Below, piece after piece: positions 23,167 through 32,284 of a stretch of 34,504 nucleotides of DNA. Source of the stretch: an uncultured Oscillospiraceae bacterium (GTDB taxonomy: Bacteria > Bacillota > Clostridia > Oscillospirales > Acutalibacteraceae); NCBI GenBank assembly GCA_948471205.1, contig CAOKRT010000016.1, positions 1 through 34,504 of the forward strand. The letters are read 5' to 3'. The translations under genes and the position numbers were made by a program. Numbering within the stretch: the first letter of the stretch is position 1; every line of letters begins with the position of its first letter. The notes beneath the pieces were generated by a model. The model worked only from the letters and a program-made list of their open reading frames with translations, did no database searches and was not told the DNA's origin.

Positions 23167-23836
23167 CGTGGCAGTTATTCTTGGTGCAGGAAACGGCACA
23201 AGAATGGAAATGAATAAAAGTAAAATGCTTCTTGAAATCGGCGGCAAAACGGTTATTGAACGAAGTGTCGAAGCATTTGCCGATATGCCTGAAATTGATG
23301 AAGTCATTGTTGTCTGCCGTGCATGTGATATGGAAGTGTTTGCTGATTTAATTACTGATGAGAATGTAACTTTTGTTATCGGCGGCAGCACACGCCAGCA
23401 AAGTGTGGCAAATGCCGTTGAAACGATTGATCAATGCGATTATATTATTATTCATGACGGGGCAAGACCGCTTGTAACCCAAAAAGCAATTATCAACACG
23501 CTTGACAAGGCGCAGATGTGCGGCGCGGCGGCAACAGGTGTTACTGTTAAGGATACAATTAAAATTGTTGACAATGACTTTGCAATTGCAGGCACACCGA
23601 ACAGAAATAATCTAGTTTCCATACAGACACCGCAGATATTTGATTTTAATCTTTATAAAAAAGCCTTGCAGAAAGCACAGGCGGATAATATGGATTATAC
23701 AGATGACTGTCAGCTTGTGGAAAAACTGGGTGCAAAGGTTTTTGCTGTTTCGGGTGATTATGATAATATTAAAATCACAACCAAAAGCGATATTCCGCTT
23801 GCTGAAAACATCCTTGCAATGAGAGGGGATTTGTAA
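23159..23836 (+). CDS. ispD: 2-C-methyl-D-erythritol 4-phosphate cytidylyltransferase
   Basis: This 225-residue enzyme attaches CMP to methylerythritol phosphate in the MEP pathway. The nucleotide loop is [11 protein letters not shown] (usual LAAGxGxRM), followed by [54 protein letters not shown] and the ending [27 protein letters not shown]. The start appears to be TTG 23159, nine bases after AAAGGA and overlapping the rqcH stop; GTG 23168 has no ribosome binding site at a good distance. ispF overlaps by 1 base, so the two successive MEP enzymes are coupled. Confidence 0.94.
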   Translation: MYNVAVILGAGNGTRMEMNKSKMLLEIGGKTVIERSVEAFADMPEIDEVIVVCRACDMEVFADLITDENVTFVIGGSTRQQSVANAVETIDQCDYIIIHDGARPLVTQKAIINTLDKAQMCGAAATGVTVKDTIKIVDNDFAIAGTPNRNNLVSIQTPQIFDFNLYKKALQKAQADNMDYTDDCQLVEKLGAKVFAVSGDYDNIKITTKSDIPLAENILAMRGDL

Positions 23837-24303
23837 TGAGAATAGGGCACGGATACGATGTGCATAAATTTGCCGAAAACAGAAAATGTATTATAGGTGG
23901 CGTGGTAATTCCGTATGAAATGGGATTGCTTGGTCATTCCGATGCGGATGTGCTGCTTCATGCAATCGCAGATGCTGTTCTCGGCGCGGCGGCAATGGGA
24001 GATATCGGGCATCTTTTTCCTGATACCGATGCGGCATTTAAGAATGCGGACAGTTTGATTCTTCTTGAAAAAACTGTTTCTGCGGTTAAGGCAAAAGGAT
24101 ACAGAATCGGAAACATTGATGCAACCGTTATTGCGCAGGCGCCGAAAATGGCACCGCATATTGATAAAATGCGTGCGAACATTGCAATAGCGTGTGATAT
24201 GGATATTGATTTTGTTTCTGTTAAGGCAACAACCGAAGAGGGGCTTGGCTTTACGGGAACAAAACAGGGAATTGCCGCACATGCGGTTTGTATAATTGAA
24301 TAA
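23836..24303 (+). CDS. ispF: 2-C-methyl-D-erythritol 2,4-cyclodiphosphate synthase
   Basis: This 155-residue trimeric enzyme forms the cyclic diphosphate intermediate of the MEP pathway. Zinc ligands are Asp8 and His10 (GHGYDVH) and His42 ([26 protein letters not shown]). The C-terminus has [22 protein letters not shown], matching the family end. The length is normal. It starts within TAATG of ispD. The intervening enzyme IspE is not in the window. A terminator follows at 24311. Confidence 0.97.
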   Translation: MRIGHGYDVHKFAENRKCIIGGVVIPYEMGLLGHSDADVLLHAIADAVLGAAAMGDIGHLFPDTDAAFKNADSLILLEKTVSAVKAKGYRIGNIDATVIAQAPKMAPHIDKMRANIAIACDMDIDFVSVKATTEEGLGFTGTKQGIAAHAVCIIE

Positions 24304-24310
24304 AACGGAT

Positions 24311-24344
24311 TGCCTGCACATAGAATTCTGTGGCGGGCATTTTT
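24311..24344 (+). terminator. Terminator after ispF
   Basis: TGCCTGC (24311-24317) pairs with GCGGGCA (24333-24339, one G-U), extended inward by ACA/TGT past a bulged G, and is followed by TTTTTC. Confidence 0.8.
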
Positions 24345-24412
24345 CGTATTAAAGATTTTATAATAAATATAGTGTATTCATTATATATTTTTTGAAAAAA
24401 TTGTTAACACTA

Positions 24413-24440
24413 TTGACAAATGGAAAAATCTTGCTAAAAT
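24413..24440 (+). promoter_or_regulatory. groESL promoter
   Basis: TTGACA (24413-24418) and TAAAAT (24435-24440) are 16 bases apart, a sigma-A type promoter. The predicted start near 24447 falls inside the CIRCE element. Confidence 0.88.
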
Positions 24441-24445
24441 AGTAA

Positions 24446-24472
24446 TTAGCACTCGGACATAAAGAGTGCTAA
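24446..24472 (+). promoter_or_regulatory. CIRCE operator (HrcA binding site)
   Basis: TTAGCACTC (24446-24454), nine spacer bases, then GAGTGCTAA (24464-24472): a perfect match to the CIRCE inverted repeat bound by the heat-shock repressor HrcA. It sits at the transcription start of groES-groEL. Confidence 0.98.
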
Positions 24473-24510
24473 AACAGAAAAATCATTAATTTTAACAGAG
24501 GTGAATTCTT

Positions 24511-26438
<1,928 letters not shown>

Positions 26439-26455
26439 TACTAAAGCATAGTTTT

Positions 26456-26483
26456 AAAGGCAGATTTTATATCTGCCTTTTTA
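26456..26483 (+). terminator. Terminator after groEL
   Basis: AAAGGCAGAT (26456-26465) pairs perfectly with ATCTGCCTTT (26471-26480) around TTTAT, with a T-run. Confidence 0.93.
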
Positions 26484-26509
26484 TGCTGTTATTATTTTGT
26501 CAAAAAATG

Positions 26510-26538
26510 TTGACAAATCAGAAAACTTGTATTATAAT
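26510..26538 (+). promoter_or_regulatory. Promoter of the T-box-controlled oxidoreductase operon
   Basis: Perfect TTGACA (26510-26515) and perfect TATAAT (26533-26538) are 17 bases apart. Transcription should start near 26545. A fully consensus promoter fits an operon controlled afterwards by attenuation. Confidence 0.92.
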
Positions 26539-26544
26539 TTTTTC

Positions 26545-26808
26545 AAATTCATATTTAAACATATTGACGAGAACAAAAATCGGTTTTAATCTTTTTTGCA
26601 GAGAGCAGGCGGCCGGTGTAAGCCTGCAGAAGAAAAACTGTAATATCCTCTCCGAGTGGCTGTGCTGAAAATCAGTAGGTGCAGACGGCAGCCTCCGTTA
26701 TAACGGCAGTGAATGTTTGTTCATGTAAGTGCGTCTTTTCAGACGAATAAGAGTGGTACCACGGTATAATTATATCGCCTCTTTGCCTTAGGGCAAAGAG
26801 GTGTTTTT
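26545..26808 (+). promoter_or_regulatory. T-box riboswitch (tRNA-sensing leader)
   Basis: The region holds the T-box hallmarks in order: AGAGAGC (26600-26606); an apical hairpin GCAGGC/GCCTGC carrying GGTGTAA (26615-26621); CCGAG then GCTGAAAATCAGTAGG (AGTAGG at 26674-26679) of stem II; CCGTTATAACGG of stem IIA/B; a short stem III (CGTCT/AGACG); and the T-box sequence AATAAGAGTGGTACCACGG (26746-26764). An antiterminator (AAGAG 26749-26753 with CTCTT 26779-26783) competes with the terminator at 26778-26808. TGGT implies a tRNA with A73. The specifier is uncertain: pairing of 26581-26587 with 26634-26640 and of 26569-26572 with 26649-26652 makes AUC (Ile) at 26645-26647 my best guess. The canonical AGUA and GAA loop elements are not obvious. 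Confidence 0.92.
26778..26808 (+). terminator. T-box regulatory terminator
   Basis: CCTCTTTGCC (26778-26787) pairs perfectly with GGCAAAGAGG (26792-26801) around TTAG and is followed by TGTTTTT. Its 5' strand is shared with the antiterminator. Confidence 0.93.
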
Positions 26809-26840
26809 GTTATTTTTTTCTTATTGAAAGGAGAATACAT

Positions 26841-27413
26841 ATGAAAAATTGTGTTGAAATTCGCTGGCATGGCAGGGGCGGTCAGGGTGCAAAAACCGCA
26901 GCATTGCTTCTTGCCGATGTTGCTTTTAAAACAGGCAGCTATGTGCAGGGCTTTCCTGAATACGGTCCTGAGCGTATGGGTGCGCCGATTACGGCCTATA
27001 ACAGAATCAGCCCGAATGAAATCAGGGTTCATTCCAATATTTATGCGCCGGATTTTGTAGTTGTGGTTGATGAAAGCCTGCTGGATACAATTCATGTTAC
27101 CGAAGGGCTTAATCCCGACGGCGCAATTCTTATTAATACGTCCAAATCAAAGGAAGATATTGAAAAGCATCTGAACGGCTATAAAGGCAGAGTGTATACA
27201 ATAGATGCAAGAAAAGTTTCTGTTGCATGCTTGGGTAAATATTTTCCGAATACGCCTATGCTTGCAGGAATTGTAAAGGTTTCCGGTGTTATGCAGTGGG
27301 ACAGTTTTCTGTCTGAAATGGAAGCGTCCTTTAAACATAAATTCTCTTCAAAGCCTGAAGTTATCGAGGGTAATATGAATGCTCTTAAAATGGCTTTTGA
27401 AGAGGTAAAATAG
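26841..27413 (+). CDS. porC: 2-oxoacid:ferredoxin oxidoreductase, gamma subunit
   Basis: The protein is 190 residues, matching the gamma subunit (about 190) of four-subunit pyruvate or 2-oxoisovalerate:ferredoxin oxidoreductases. The opening VEIRWHGRGGQGAKTAALLLADVA is the family signature for CoA/domain III, followed by GFPEYGPERMGAPITAYNRIS. It is soluble. The ATG at 26841 has AAAGGAGAA upstream, 32 bases after the T-box terminator. It is the first gene of a gamma-delta-alpha-beta operon. Pyruvate is the commonest substrate of this subunit type, but the tRNA-responsive leader leaves a branched-chain or 2-oxobutyrate substrate open. The gene symbol is by family analogy. Confidence 0.9.
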   Translation: MKNCVEIRWHGRGGQGAKTAALLLADVAFKTGSYVQGFPEYGPERMGAPITAYNRISPNEIRVHSNIYAPDFVVVVDESLLDTIHVTEGLNPDGAILINTSKSKEDIEKHLNGYKGRVYTIDARKVSVACLGKYFPNTPMLAGIVKVSGVMQWDSFLSEMEASFKHKFSSKPEVIEGNMNALKMAFEEVK

Positions 27414-27424
27414 GAGGTTAAGAT

Positions 27425-27727
27425 ATGAAATCAGATGTTAACAAGCTTAATTTGAACTGTAAATGGCAGGATTTAACAGAGGGTATGCAGATTTACGGCG
27501 AAATGACCTCTAAGGAATTCAATACGGGTGAATGGACCTCTGTTAAGCCGGAACTTCATGAGGATTTATGCGTGCACTGCCTTATGTGCATTCCTGTTTG
27601 CCCGGACAGCGTTATTCCCGTTGTTAACGGCAAGCGCGGTGCGTTTGATTATGACCACTGCAAGGGCTGCGGCATTTGCGTTAAAGCATGTCACACCGGC
27701 GCAATTACAATGAAGGGGGTAAAATAA
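27425..27727 (+). CDS. porD: 2-oxoacid:ferredoxin oxidoreductase, delta subunit (2x[4Fe-4S] ferredoxin)
   Basis: The protein is 100 residues with two ferredoxin clusters: CVHCLMCIPVCPDS and CKGCGICVKACHTGAI. The second cluster ends Cys-His instead of the usual Cys-Pro, a modest variant. Size and the N-terminal extension (ending EFNTGEWTSVKPELHEDL) match the delta subunit that carries electrons from the beta subunit to free ferredoxin. The ATG at 27425 has AGGAGGT upstream. Gaps to its neighbours are 11 and 2 bases. Confidence 0.92.
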   Translation: MKSDVNKLNLNCKWQDLTEGMQIYGEMTSKEFNTGEWTSVKPELHEDLCVHCLMCIPVCPDSVIPVVNGKRGAFDYDHCKGCGICVKACHTGAITMKGVK

Positions 27728-27729
27728 CT

Positions 27730-28911
27730 ATGTCAAGAAGAGATCGTTTAAGCGGCAATGAAGCTGTTTCAGAAGCGCTTCGCCAAATTAATCCGGATGT
27801 TATGGCGGCTTTTCCGATTACACCTTCCACTGAAATTCCGCAGTACTTTTCAAAACTGGTTGCAAACGGACAGGTTGATTCCGAATTTATTCCCGTTGAA
27901 TCCGAGCATTCGGCTATGTCTGCCATTATCGGTGCACAGGCAGCCGGTGCGCGTTCTGTTACGGCAACCTCATCTGCAGGTATGGCTCTTATGTGGGAAG
28001 AACTTTATCTTGCCGCATCAAACAGGCTTCCTTGTGTGCTTACACTTGTAAACAGAGCATTGTCAGGTCCTATCAATATTAACTGTGATCACAGTGATTC
28101 CATGGGTGCCAGAGATTCGGGCTGGATTCAGATTTATGCCGAAAACAATCAGGAGGTTTATGATAATCTTGTTATGGCTTACAGAATAGGCGAGCATAAG
28201 GACGTTATGCTTCCTGTTATGATTTGTCAGGACGGATTCATTACTTCACATGCTGTTGAAAATATAAATCTTCTTGAAGATAAAGAGGTTAAGGATTTTG
28301 TTGGTGAATACGAACCCGAAAATTATCTTCTGAATCCGGAATGTCCTATGGCGGTTGGACCTTACAGCGTTACAAATTATTATTTTGAAGCAAAACGTGC
28401 ACAGGCAGAAGCGCTAAAAAATGCAAAACAGGTTGTACTGGATGTTGCGGAGGAATATGCTGAAATCAGCGGCAGAAAGTATGGACTTTTTGAAGAATAT
28501 AAAATGGAAGATGCCGAAGAGGCCGTTGTAATCATAGGTTCTGCGGCAGGCACGGCAAAAGATGCTGTTGATGCGTTAAGAGAACAGGGTAAAAAAGTTG
28601 GTCTTATAAAAATCCGTCTTTTCCGTCCGTTTCCCGCATGCGAAATTGCAGAAGCGCTTAAAAATGTGAAAGCAGTTGCTTTAATGGACCGTACAGAAAG
28701 CTATAATGACTGCTGCGGTCCTCTCGGTGCGGAAGTAACAGCAGCTCTTTACAGAGCAAAGGCAAACTGTCTTGCCGTAAATTATGTTTACGGTCTTGGC
28801 GGCAGAGATGTTAGAGTAGAAGATATGATTCATGTGTATAATGAACTTGAAAAAATTGCCGCACAGGGCAAGGTTGAAAATCCGTATCGCTATATGGGCG
28901 TAAGAGAATAA
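27730..28911 (+). CDS. porA: 2-oxoacid:ferredoxin oxidoreductase, alpha subunit
   Basis: The protein is 393 residues, the size of the alpha subunit of Thermotoga-type four-subunit pyruvate:ferredoxin oxidoreductase. It opens RLSGNEAVSEALRQINPDVMAAFPITPSTEIP, with FIPVESEHSAMSAIIGAQAAGARSVTATSSAGMALM and NRALSGPININCDHSDSMGARDSGWIQIYAENNQE, segments shared with pyruvate/oxoisovalerate enzymes. The C-terminal part is the transketolase-C-like domain (VVIIGSAAGTAKDAVDAL, LFRPFP). The ATG at 27730 has AAGGGGGT upstream; an earlier in-frame start at 27688 overlaps porD and lacks a site. The substrate is inferred, not shown. Confidence 0.9.
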   Translation: MSRRDRLSGNEAVSEALRQINPDVMAAFPITPSTEIPQYFSKLVANGQVDSEFIPVESEHSAMSAIIGAQAAGARSVTATSSAGMALMWEELYLAASNRLPCVLTLVNRALSGPININCDHSDSMGARDSGWIQIYAENNQEVYDNLVMAYRIGEHKDVMLPVMICQDGFITSHAVENINLLEDKEVKDFVGEYEPENYLLNPECPMAVGPYSVTNYYFEAKRAQAEALKNAKQVVLDVAEEYAEISGRKYGLFEEYKMEDAEEAVVIIGSAAGTAKDAVDALREQGKKVGLIKIRLFRPFPACEIAEALKNVKAVALMDRTESYNDCCGPLGAEVTAALYRAKANCLAVNYVYGLGGRDVRVEDMIHVYNELEKIAAQGKVENPYRYMGVRE

Positions 28912-28925
28912 GGAGGTGCTTTTCA

Positions 28926-29867
28926 ATGTATAATTTTAAAGAGTTTGTCGGCAGAGAAGAGCGTCTTGCCGGCGGGCACAGAATGTGTGCCGGCTGCGGC
29001 GGAACAATTGCCGTAAGAAATGTGCTTAAAGCAATCAGACCGGGTGATAAGGCAGTTGTGGGCAATGCCACAGGATGTCTTGAGGTTTCTTCGTTTATGT
29101 ATCCTTTTACCGCTTATAAGGACAGTTATATTCATAATGCTTTTGAAAATGCAGGCGCAACAATGAGCGGGGTAGAGGGTGCCTATAATGTTTTAAAACG
29201 AAAAGGCAAGCTTGATGACACTTTCAAGTTTATTACTTTCGGCGGTGACGGCGGCACATATGATATAGGTTTTCAGTCACTTTCAGGTGCTATGGAACGC
29301 GGTCATGATATGGTTTATGTGTGCTATGACAATGGTGCGTATATGAATACCGGTATTCAGCGTTCATCAGCTACTCCGATGTTTGCAGATACAACAACCA
29401 CGCCGATAGGCTTTGAATCAAACGGTAAGCCGCAGTACAGAAAGGATTTATCTGCAATTATTGCCGAGCATAAAGTGCCGTATGTTGCACAAACAACATT
29501 TTTACATAATTTCCGTGATTTGCATGTAAAATCCGAAAAAGCAATTTATACAAAGGGCGCTGCTTTTCTGAATATTATGGCTCCTTGTCCGAGGGGATGG
29601 AGATATAATACATGGGATATTATGGAAATATGCCGTCTTGCAGTTGAAACTCGCTACTGGCCTTTGTTTGAGGTAATTGACGGCAGATGGATATTGAATT
29701 ATGAGCCGAGAAATTATGTGCCTGTTGAAGAATGGCTTGCGAAACAGGGCAGATTTAAGCATATGTTTAAATCCGGCAATGAATGGATGATTGAAGCTTT
29801 TCAGAAAGAAGTGGACCGCCGCTGGTCTGAACTTCTTAACCGCTGTGAAGAAGTACGCGGAGCATAA
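28926..29867 (+). CDS. porB: 2-oxoacid:ferredoxin oxidoreductase, beta subunit (thiamine-diphosphate binding)
   Basis: This 313-residue protein carries the active-site cofactors. CAGCGG (residues 18-23) and the later GNATGCLEVSS fit 4Fe-4S cysteines, with a further Cys in the C-terminal part. The ThDP/Mg motif is GGDGGTYDIGFQSLSGAMERGHD followed by YVCYDNGAYMNTGIQRS. It acts in the cytoplasm with porC, porD and porA, interconverting 2-oxoacid + CoA and acyl-CoA + CO2, reversibly with ferredoxin. The ATG at 28926 has AAGGAGGTG upstream. A strong terminator follows, closing the operon. Confidence 0.92.
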   Translation: MYNFKEFVGREERLAGGHRMCAGCGGTIAVRNVLKAIRPGDKAVVGNATGCLEVSSFMYPFTAYKDSYIHNAFENAGATMSGVEGAYNVLKRKGKLDDTFKFITFGGDGGTYDIGFQSLSGAMERGHDMVYVCYDNGAYMNTGIQRSSATPMFADTTTTPIGFESNGKPQYRKDLSAIIAEHKVPYVAQTTFLHNFRDLHVKSEKAIYTKGAAFLNIMAPCPRGWRYNTWDIMEICRLAVETRYWPLFEVIDGRWILNYEPRNYVPVEEWLAKQGRFKHMFKSGNEWMIEAFQKEVDRRWSELLNRCEEVRGA

Positions 29868-29873
29868 TGATGG

Positions 29874-29902
29874 AACAGAGAGGATATCCTCTCTGTTTTT
29901 TT
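29874..29902 (+). terminator. Terminator after porB
   Basis: ACAGAGAGGA (29875-29884) pairs perfectly with TCCTCTCTGT (29887-29896) and is followed by seven T. Confidence 0.94.
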
Positions 29903-29909
29903 ATATGAT

Positions 29910-29937
29910 TTGACTTTTTGATGAATTGTGATAAAAT
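29910..29937 (+). promoter_or_regulatory. Promoter of the ABC exporter operon
   Basis: TTGACT (29910-29915) and TAAAAT (29932-29937) are 16 bases apart, each one mismatch from consensus. Transcription should start near 29944, exactly where the long-range stem of the structured leader begins. Confidence 0.75.
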
Positions 29938-29943
29938 AAATAT

Positions 29944-30088
29944 GCCACACAGTTTAATATCACTCAAAGCAGGCATACTATGGTAAAAACGTATGCTTTG
30001 ATTTGTCATTTCCTGCTGGGGGTGAACTGTGTGGCAACAGAAGTCGGGCTGCGTTTTTCGGTGCGTAGCTTAGGCTGCGTACTTTTTT
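29944..30088 (+). promoter_or_regulatory. Structured leader, candidate riboswitch of unassigned class
   Basis: A long-range P1 stem joins GCCACACAGTT (29944-29954) to AACTGTGTGGC (30025-30035), 11 perfect pairs. Inside, AGCAGG (29968-29973) pairs with CCTGCT (30012-30017) and CATAC (29974-29978) with GTATG (29991-29995). Downstream is a terminator (30061-30088). GGCTGCGT occurs twice (30047-30054 and 30073-30080): the second copy forms the terminator, while the first can pair with CGTAGC (30064-30069) to prevent it. Aptamer, switch, terminator and ribosome binding site lie in the order of a transcriptional riboswitch. I could not match it to a class I remember. Confidence 0.65.
30061..30088 (+). 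terminator. Leader terminator before the ABC exporter
   Basis: GTGCGTAGC (30061-30069) pairs with GCTGCGTAC (30074-30082, two G-U/U-G) around TTAG and is followed by six T. It lies only a few bases before the GGAGGG ribosome binding site of the next gene, so it must be regulated or leaky. Confidence 0.85.
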
Positions 30089-30104
30089 ATTTGGAGGGAA
30101 TTTT

Positions 30105-31007
30105 ATGGTTCTTGAAATGAAAGACATTAACAAAAGCTTCGGCGAAAAGCGGGTGCTGAACAATGTTTCCGTGAAAGCTGAAGGCGGCAGGGCATTTGGA
30201 TTGCTTGGAAGAAACGGTGCGGGCAAAACAACATCCATCCGAATTCTGATGAATGTTTTTCCTGCAAACAGCGGCGAAATTCTGTATGATGGGAAACCAA
30301 TAAATTATGATAAAGTAAAATTTGGTTATCTTCCCGAAGAAAGAGGACTTTACCCTAAAAAGAAAATCATAGACCAGCTTGTGTATTTTGCCGAACTGAA
30401 GGGCATGCGGAAAGCAGATGCAGTCAAGGCGATTGATTATTGGCTTGGCAGACTTCAGATGCAGGAATACAGGAATAAGCGGCTGGATACGCTCTCAAAA
30501 GGCAATCAGCAGAAAATTCAGCTTATAACAGCACTTGCGCATAATCCTCAGATTATTATACTTGATGAACCGTTTTCCGGTCTTGACCCCGTTAATGCAA
30601 TGCTTCTTAAAGATGTAGTAAAAGAGGAAATCAATAAAGGAAAAATTGTGTTTTTTTCAAGCCATCAGATGAATTATATTGAGGAATTCTGCAGCGATAT
30701 TGCAATTCTCAATAACGGCGGCATTGTATTATCGGGAACTCTTACGGAAATAAAACGTAATTATCCGAGAAATAAAATCGTTGTGCGTTCCGCAGAAAAA
30801 AGCAAAATAAAATCTGATTTCAAAAATATGTGCTCTGATTTCGGAGACGACGCAGTTCTTATTGCATTGCATTCTCCGAAAGATAAACAGCTTGTTATGA
30901 AACAGCTTGCAGATCATTATGATATAGATGAAATAAAGGTGTTTGAACCGTCTTTAAATGATATTTTTGTTGAATATACCAATACAGATGAGGAGGAGAG
31001 CCGATGA
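30105..31007 (+). CDS. ABC-2 type exporter, ATP-binding subunit (NatA/YhaQ-like)
   Basis: This 300-residue ATPase has Walker A GRNGAGKTTS near residue 36, a Q-loop region GYLPEERGLYPKKKIIDQL, signature LSKGNQQK, Walker B IIILDEPFSGLDP and the His switch SSHQM. The YLPEERGLYP wording and the C-terminal DUF4162-like domain (about 215-300) are typical of the NatA/YhaQ group paired with NatB/YhaP permeases. Some relatives export sodium or peptides; the substrate here is unknown. The start ATG 30105 has GGAGGG upstream. It overlaps the permease gene by 4 bases (ATGA). Expression is probably controlled by the structured leader at 29944-30088. Confidence 0.92.
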   Translation: MVLEMKDINKSFGEKRVLNNVSVKAEGGRAFGLLGRNGAGKTTSIRILMNVFPANSGEILYDGKPINYDKVKFGYLPEERGLYPKKKIIDQLVYFAELKGMRKADAVKAIDYWLGRLQMQEYRNKRLDTLSKGNQQKIQLITALAHNPQIIILDEPFSGLDPVNAMLLKDVVKEEINKGKIVFFSSHQMNYIEEFCSDIAILNNGGIVLSGTLTEIKRNYPRNKIVVRSAEKSKIKSDFKNMCSDFGDDAVLIALHSPKDKQLVMKQLADHYDIDEIKVFEPSLNDIFVEYTNTDEEESR

Positions 31008-32251
31008 AGCAGTTTGCGAAAATTTTAAAATTTGAACTTAAAGGTTATCTGGCAAATAAAATTTTTCTTGGTGTAACAATATTTATTATGGCTGTTATTA
31101 TCGGAATACTTTTTTATCCGAATTTTGCAGAAATTTTCAAAAAAAATGCATCTGATACAGGTGGTACGAATAAAATTATGCTTGTGTCGGCGGATTCGGC
31201 TTTTTCTGAAAACGGTGTCAGTCAGTTGAAAAATGCATTTTCGGCTGCTTTTTCGGATTATGAAATTGTTTTTACCGATGAAACAGCAGACGATTTAAAA
31301 AACAAAATTAAAAATAAAGAAGCAGAATGTGCATTTGCCGTACATTCATTTACCGATTACACATATGTTGTAAACAATCTTTCTATGTATGATGCAAATA
31401 CGGCTGTTGCAGACGAAATACTCAAATCTGTTTGCAGAATGAATGCAATGCTGGAAAACGGAATTACTGAAGAGAAAGCACAGGAAATTATGGCTTTGCA
31501 GATAAATCATAATCAGATTATAACCGGCGAAGACCAGATGCAGAATTTTATTTATACGTATATAATGGTTTTTGCTTTGTATATGGTAATTCTTCTTTAC
31601 GGACAGATGGTTGCAACAAATGTTGCCACAGAAAAGAGTTCCAGAGCGATGGAACTTCTGATTACCAGCGCCAAACCGACAAGTATGATGTTCGGCAAGG
31701 TTATTGCTTCCTGTATTGCCGGTCTGCTGCAGATAACCGCTATTTTCGGCACAGCCTTTGCATGTTATAATATTAATAAAAAACACTGGGGCGGCAATGA
31801 AATAATATCTTCTGTTTTCAATATTCCTGTTTCTGTTTTTGTTTATATGCTGGTTTTCTTCCTGCTTGGATTTTTAATTTATGCCTTTTTGTACGGCGCA
31901 GTCGGTTCAACCGCATCCAAACTGGAAGATATAAATACATCGGTTATGCCGATAACCATGCTTTTTATTCTTGCATTTTTTGTGGTTGTGTTTTCGCTTT
32001 CAAGCGGAAATGCAGATAATACTTTAATGAAAATCTGTTCCTATATTCCGTTTACATCTCCGATGGCAATGTTCACCAGAGTGGCAATGAGCACAGTGCC
32101 TGTTTATGAAATTGTTATTTCAATCAGTATTCTGATTGCTTCTGCTATAGGAACAGGGTATGTTTCGGCAAAAATATACCGCGCAGGCGTGCTGCTTTAC
32201 GGCACAACACCTAAAATTGCAACTGTAGTAAAAATGTTGAAGAAATCATAA
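31004..32251 (+). CDS. ABC-2 type exporter, permease subunit (NatB/YhaP-like)
   Basis: The protein is 415 residues. One N-terminal membrane helix (about 18-38, IFLGVTIFIMAVIIGILFYP) is followed by a roughly 140-residue extracytoplasmic region. A C-terminal block of about five or six helices runs from about 180, including YTYIMVFALYMVILLYGQMVA, VFVYMLVFFLLGFLIYAFLYGA and ITMLFILAFFVVVFSLS. The motif EKSSRAMELLITSAKPTSMMFGKV is the conserved coupling segment of NatB/YhaP permeases. It pairs with the ATPase encoded immediately upstream. The transported compound is not identifiable; sodium or an antimicrobial compound are family precedents. Confidence 0.9.
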   Translation: MKQFAKILKFELKGYLANKIFLGVTIFIMAVIIGILFYPNFAEIFKKNASDTGGTNKIMLVSADSAFSENGVSQLKNAFSAAFSDYEIVFTDETADDLKNKIKNKEAECAFAVHSFTDYTYVVNNLSMYDANTAVADEILKSVCRMNAMLENGITEEKAQEIMALQINHNQIITGEDQMQNFIYTYIMVFALYMVILLYGQMVATNVATEKSSRAMELLITSAKPTSMMFGKVIASCIAGLLQITAIFGTAFACYNINKKHWGGNEIISSVFNIPVSVFVYMLVFFLLGFLIYAFLYGAVGSTASKLEDINTSVMPITMLFILAFFVVVFSLSSGNADNTLMKICSYIPFTSPMAMFTRVAMSTVPVYEIVISISILIASAIGTGYVSAKIYRAGVLLYGTTPKIATVVKMLKKS

Positions 32252-32283
32252 AAAAAATCCCCGATGAAAATCGGGGATTTTTT
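32252..32283. terminator. Bidirectional terminator between the ABC permease and ppa
   Basis: ATCCCCGAT (32257-32265) pairs perfectly with ATCGGGGAT (32270-32278) around GAAA, with A-run and T-run flanks. It serves both the plus-strand permease gene and the convergent ppa gene. Confidence 0.95.
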
Positions 32284-32284
32284 C

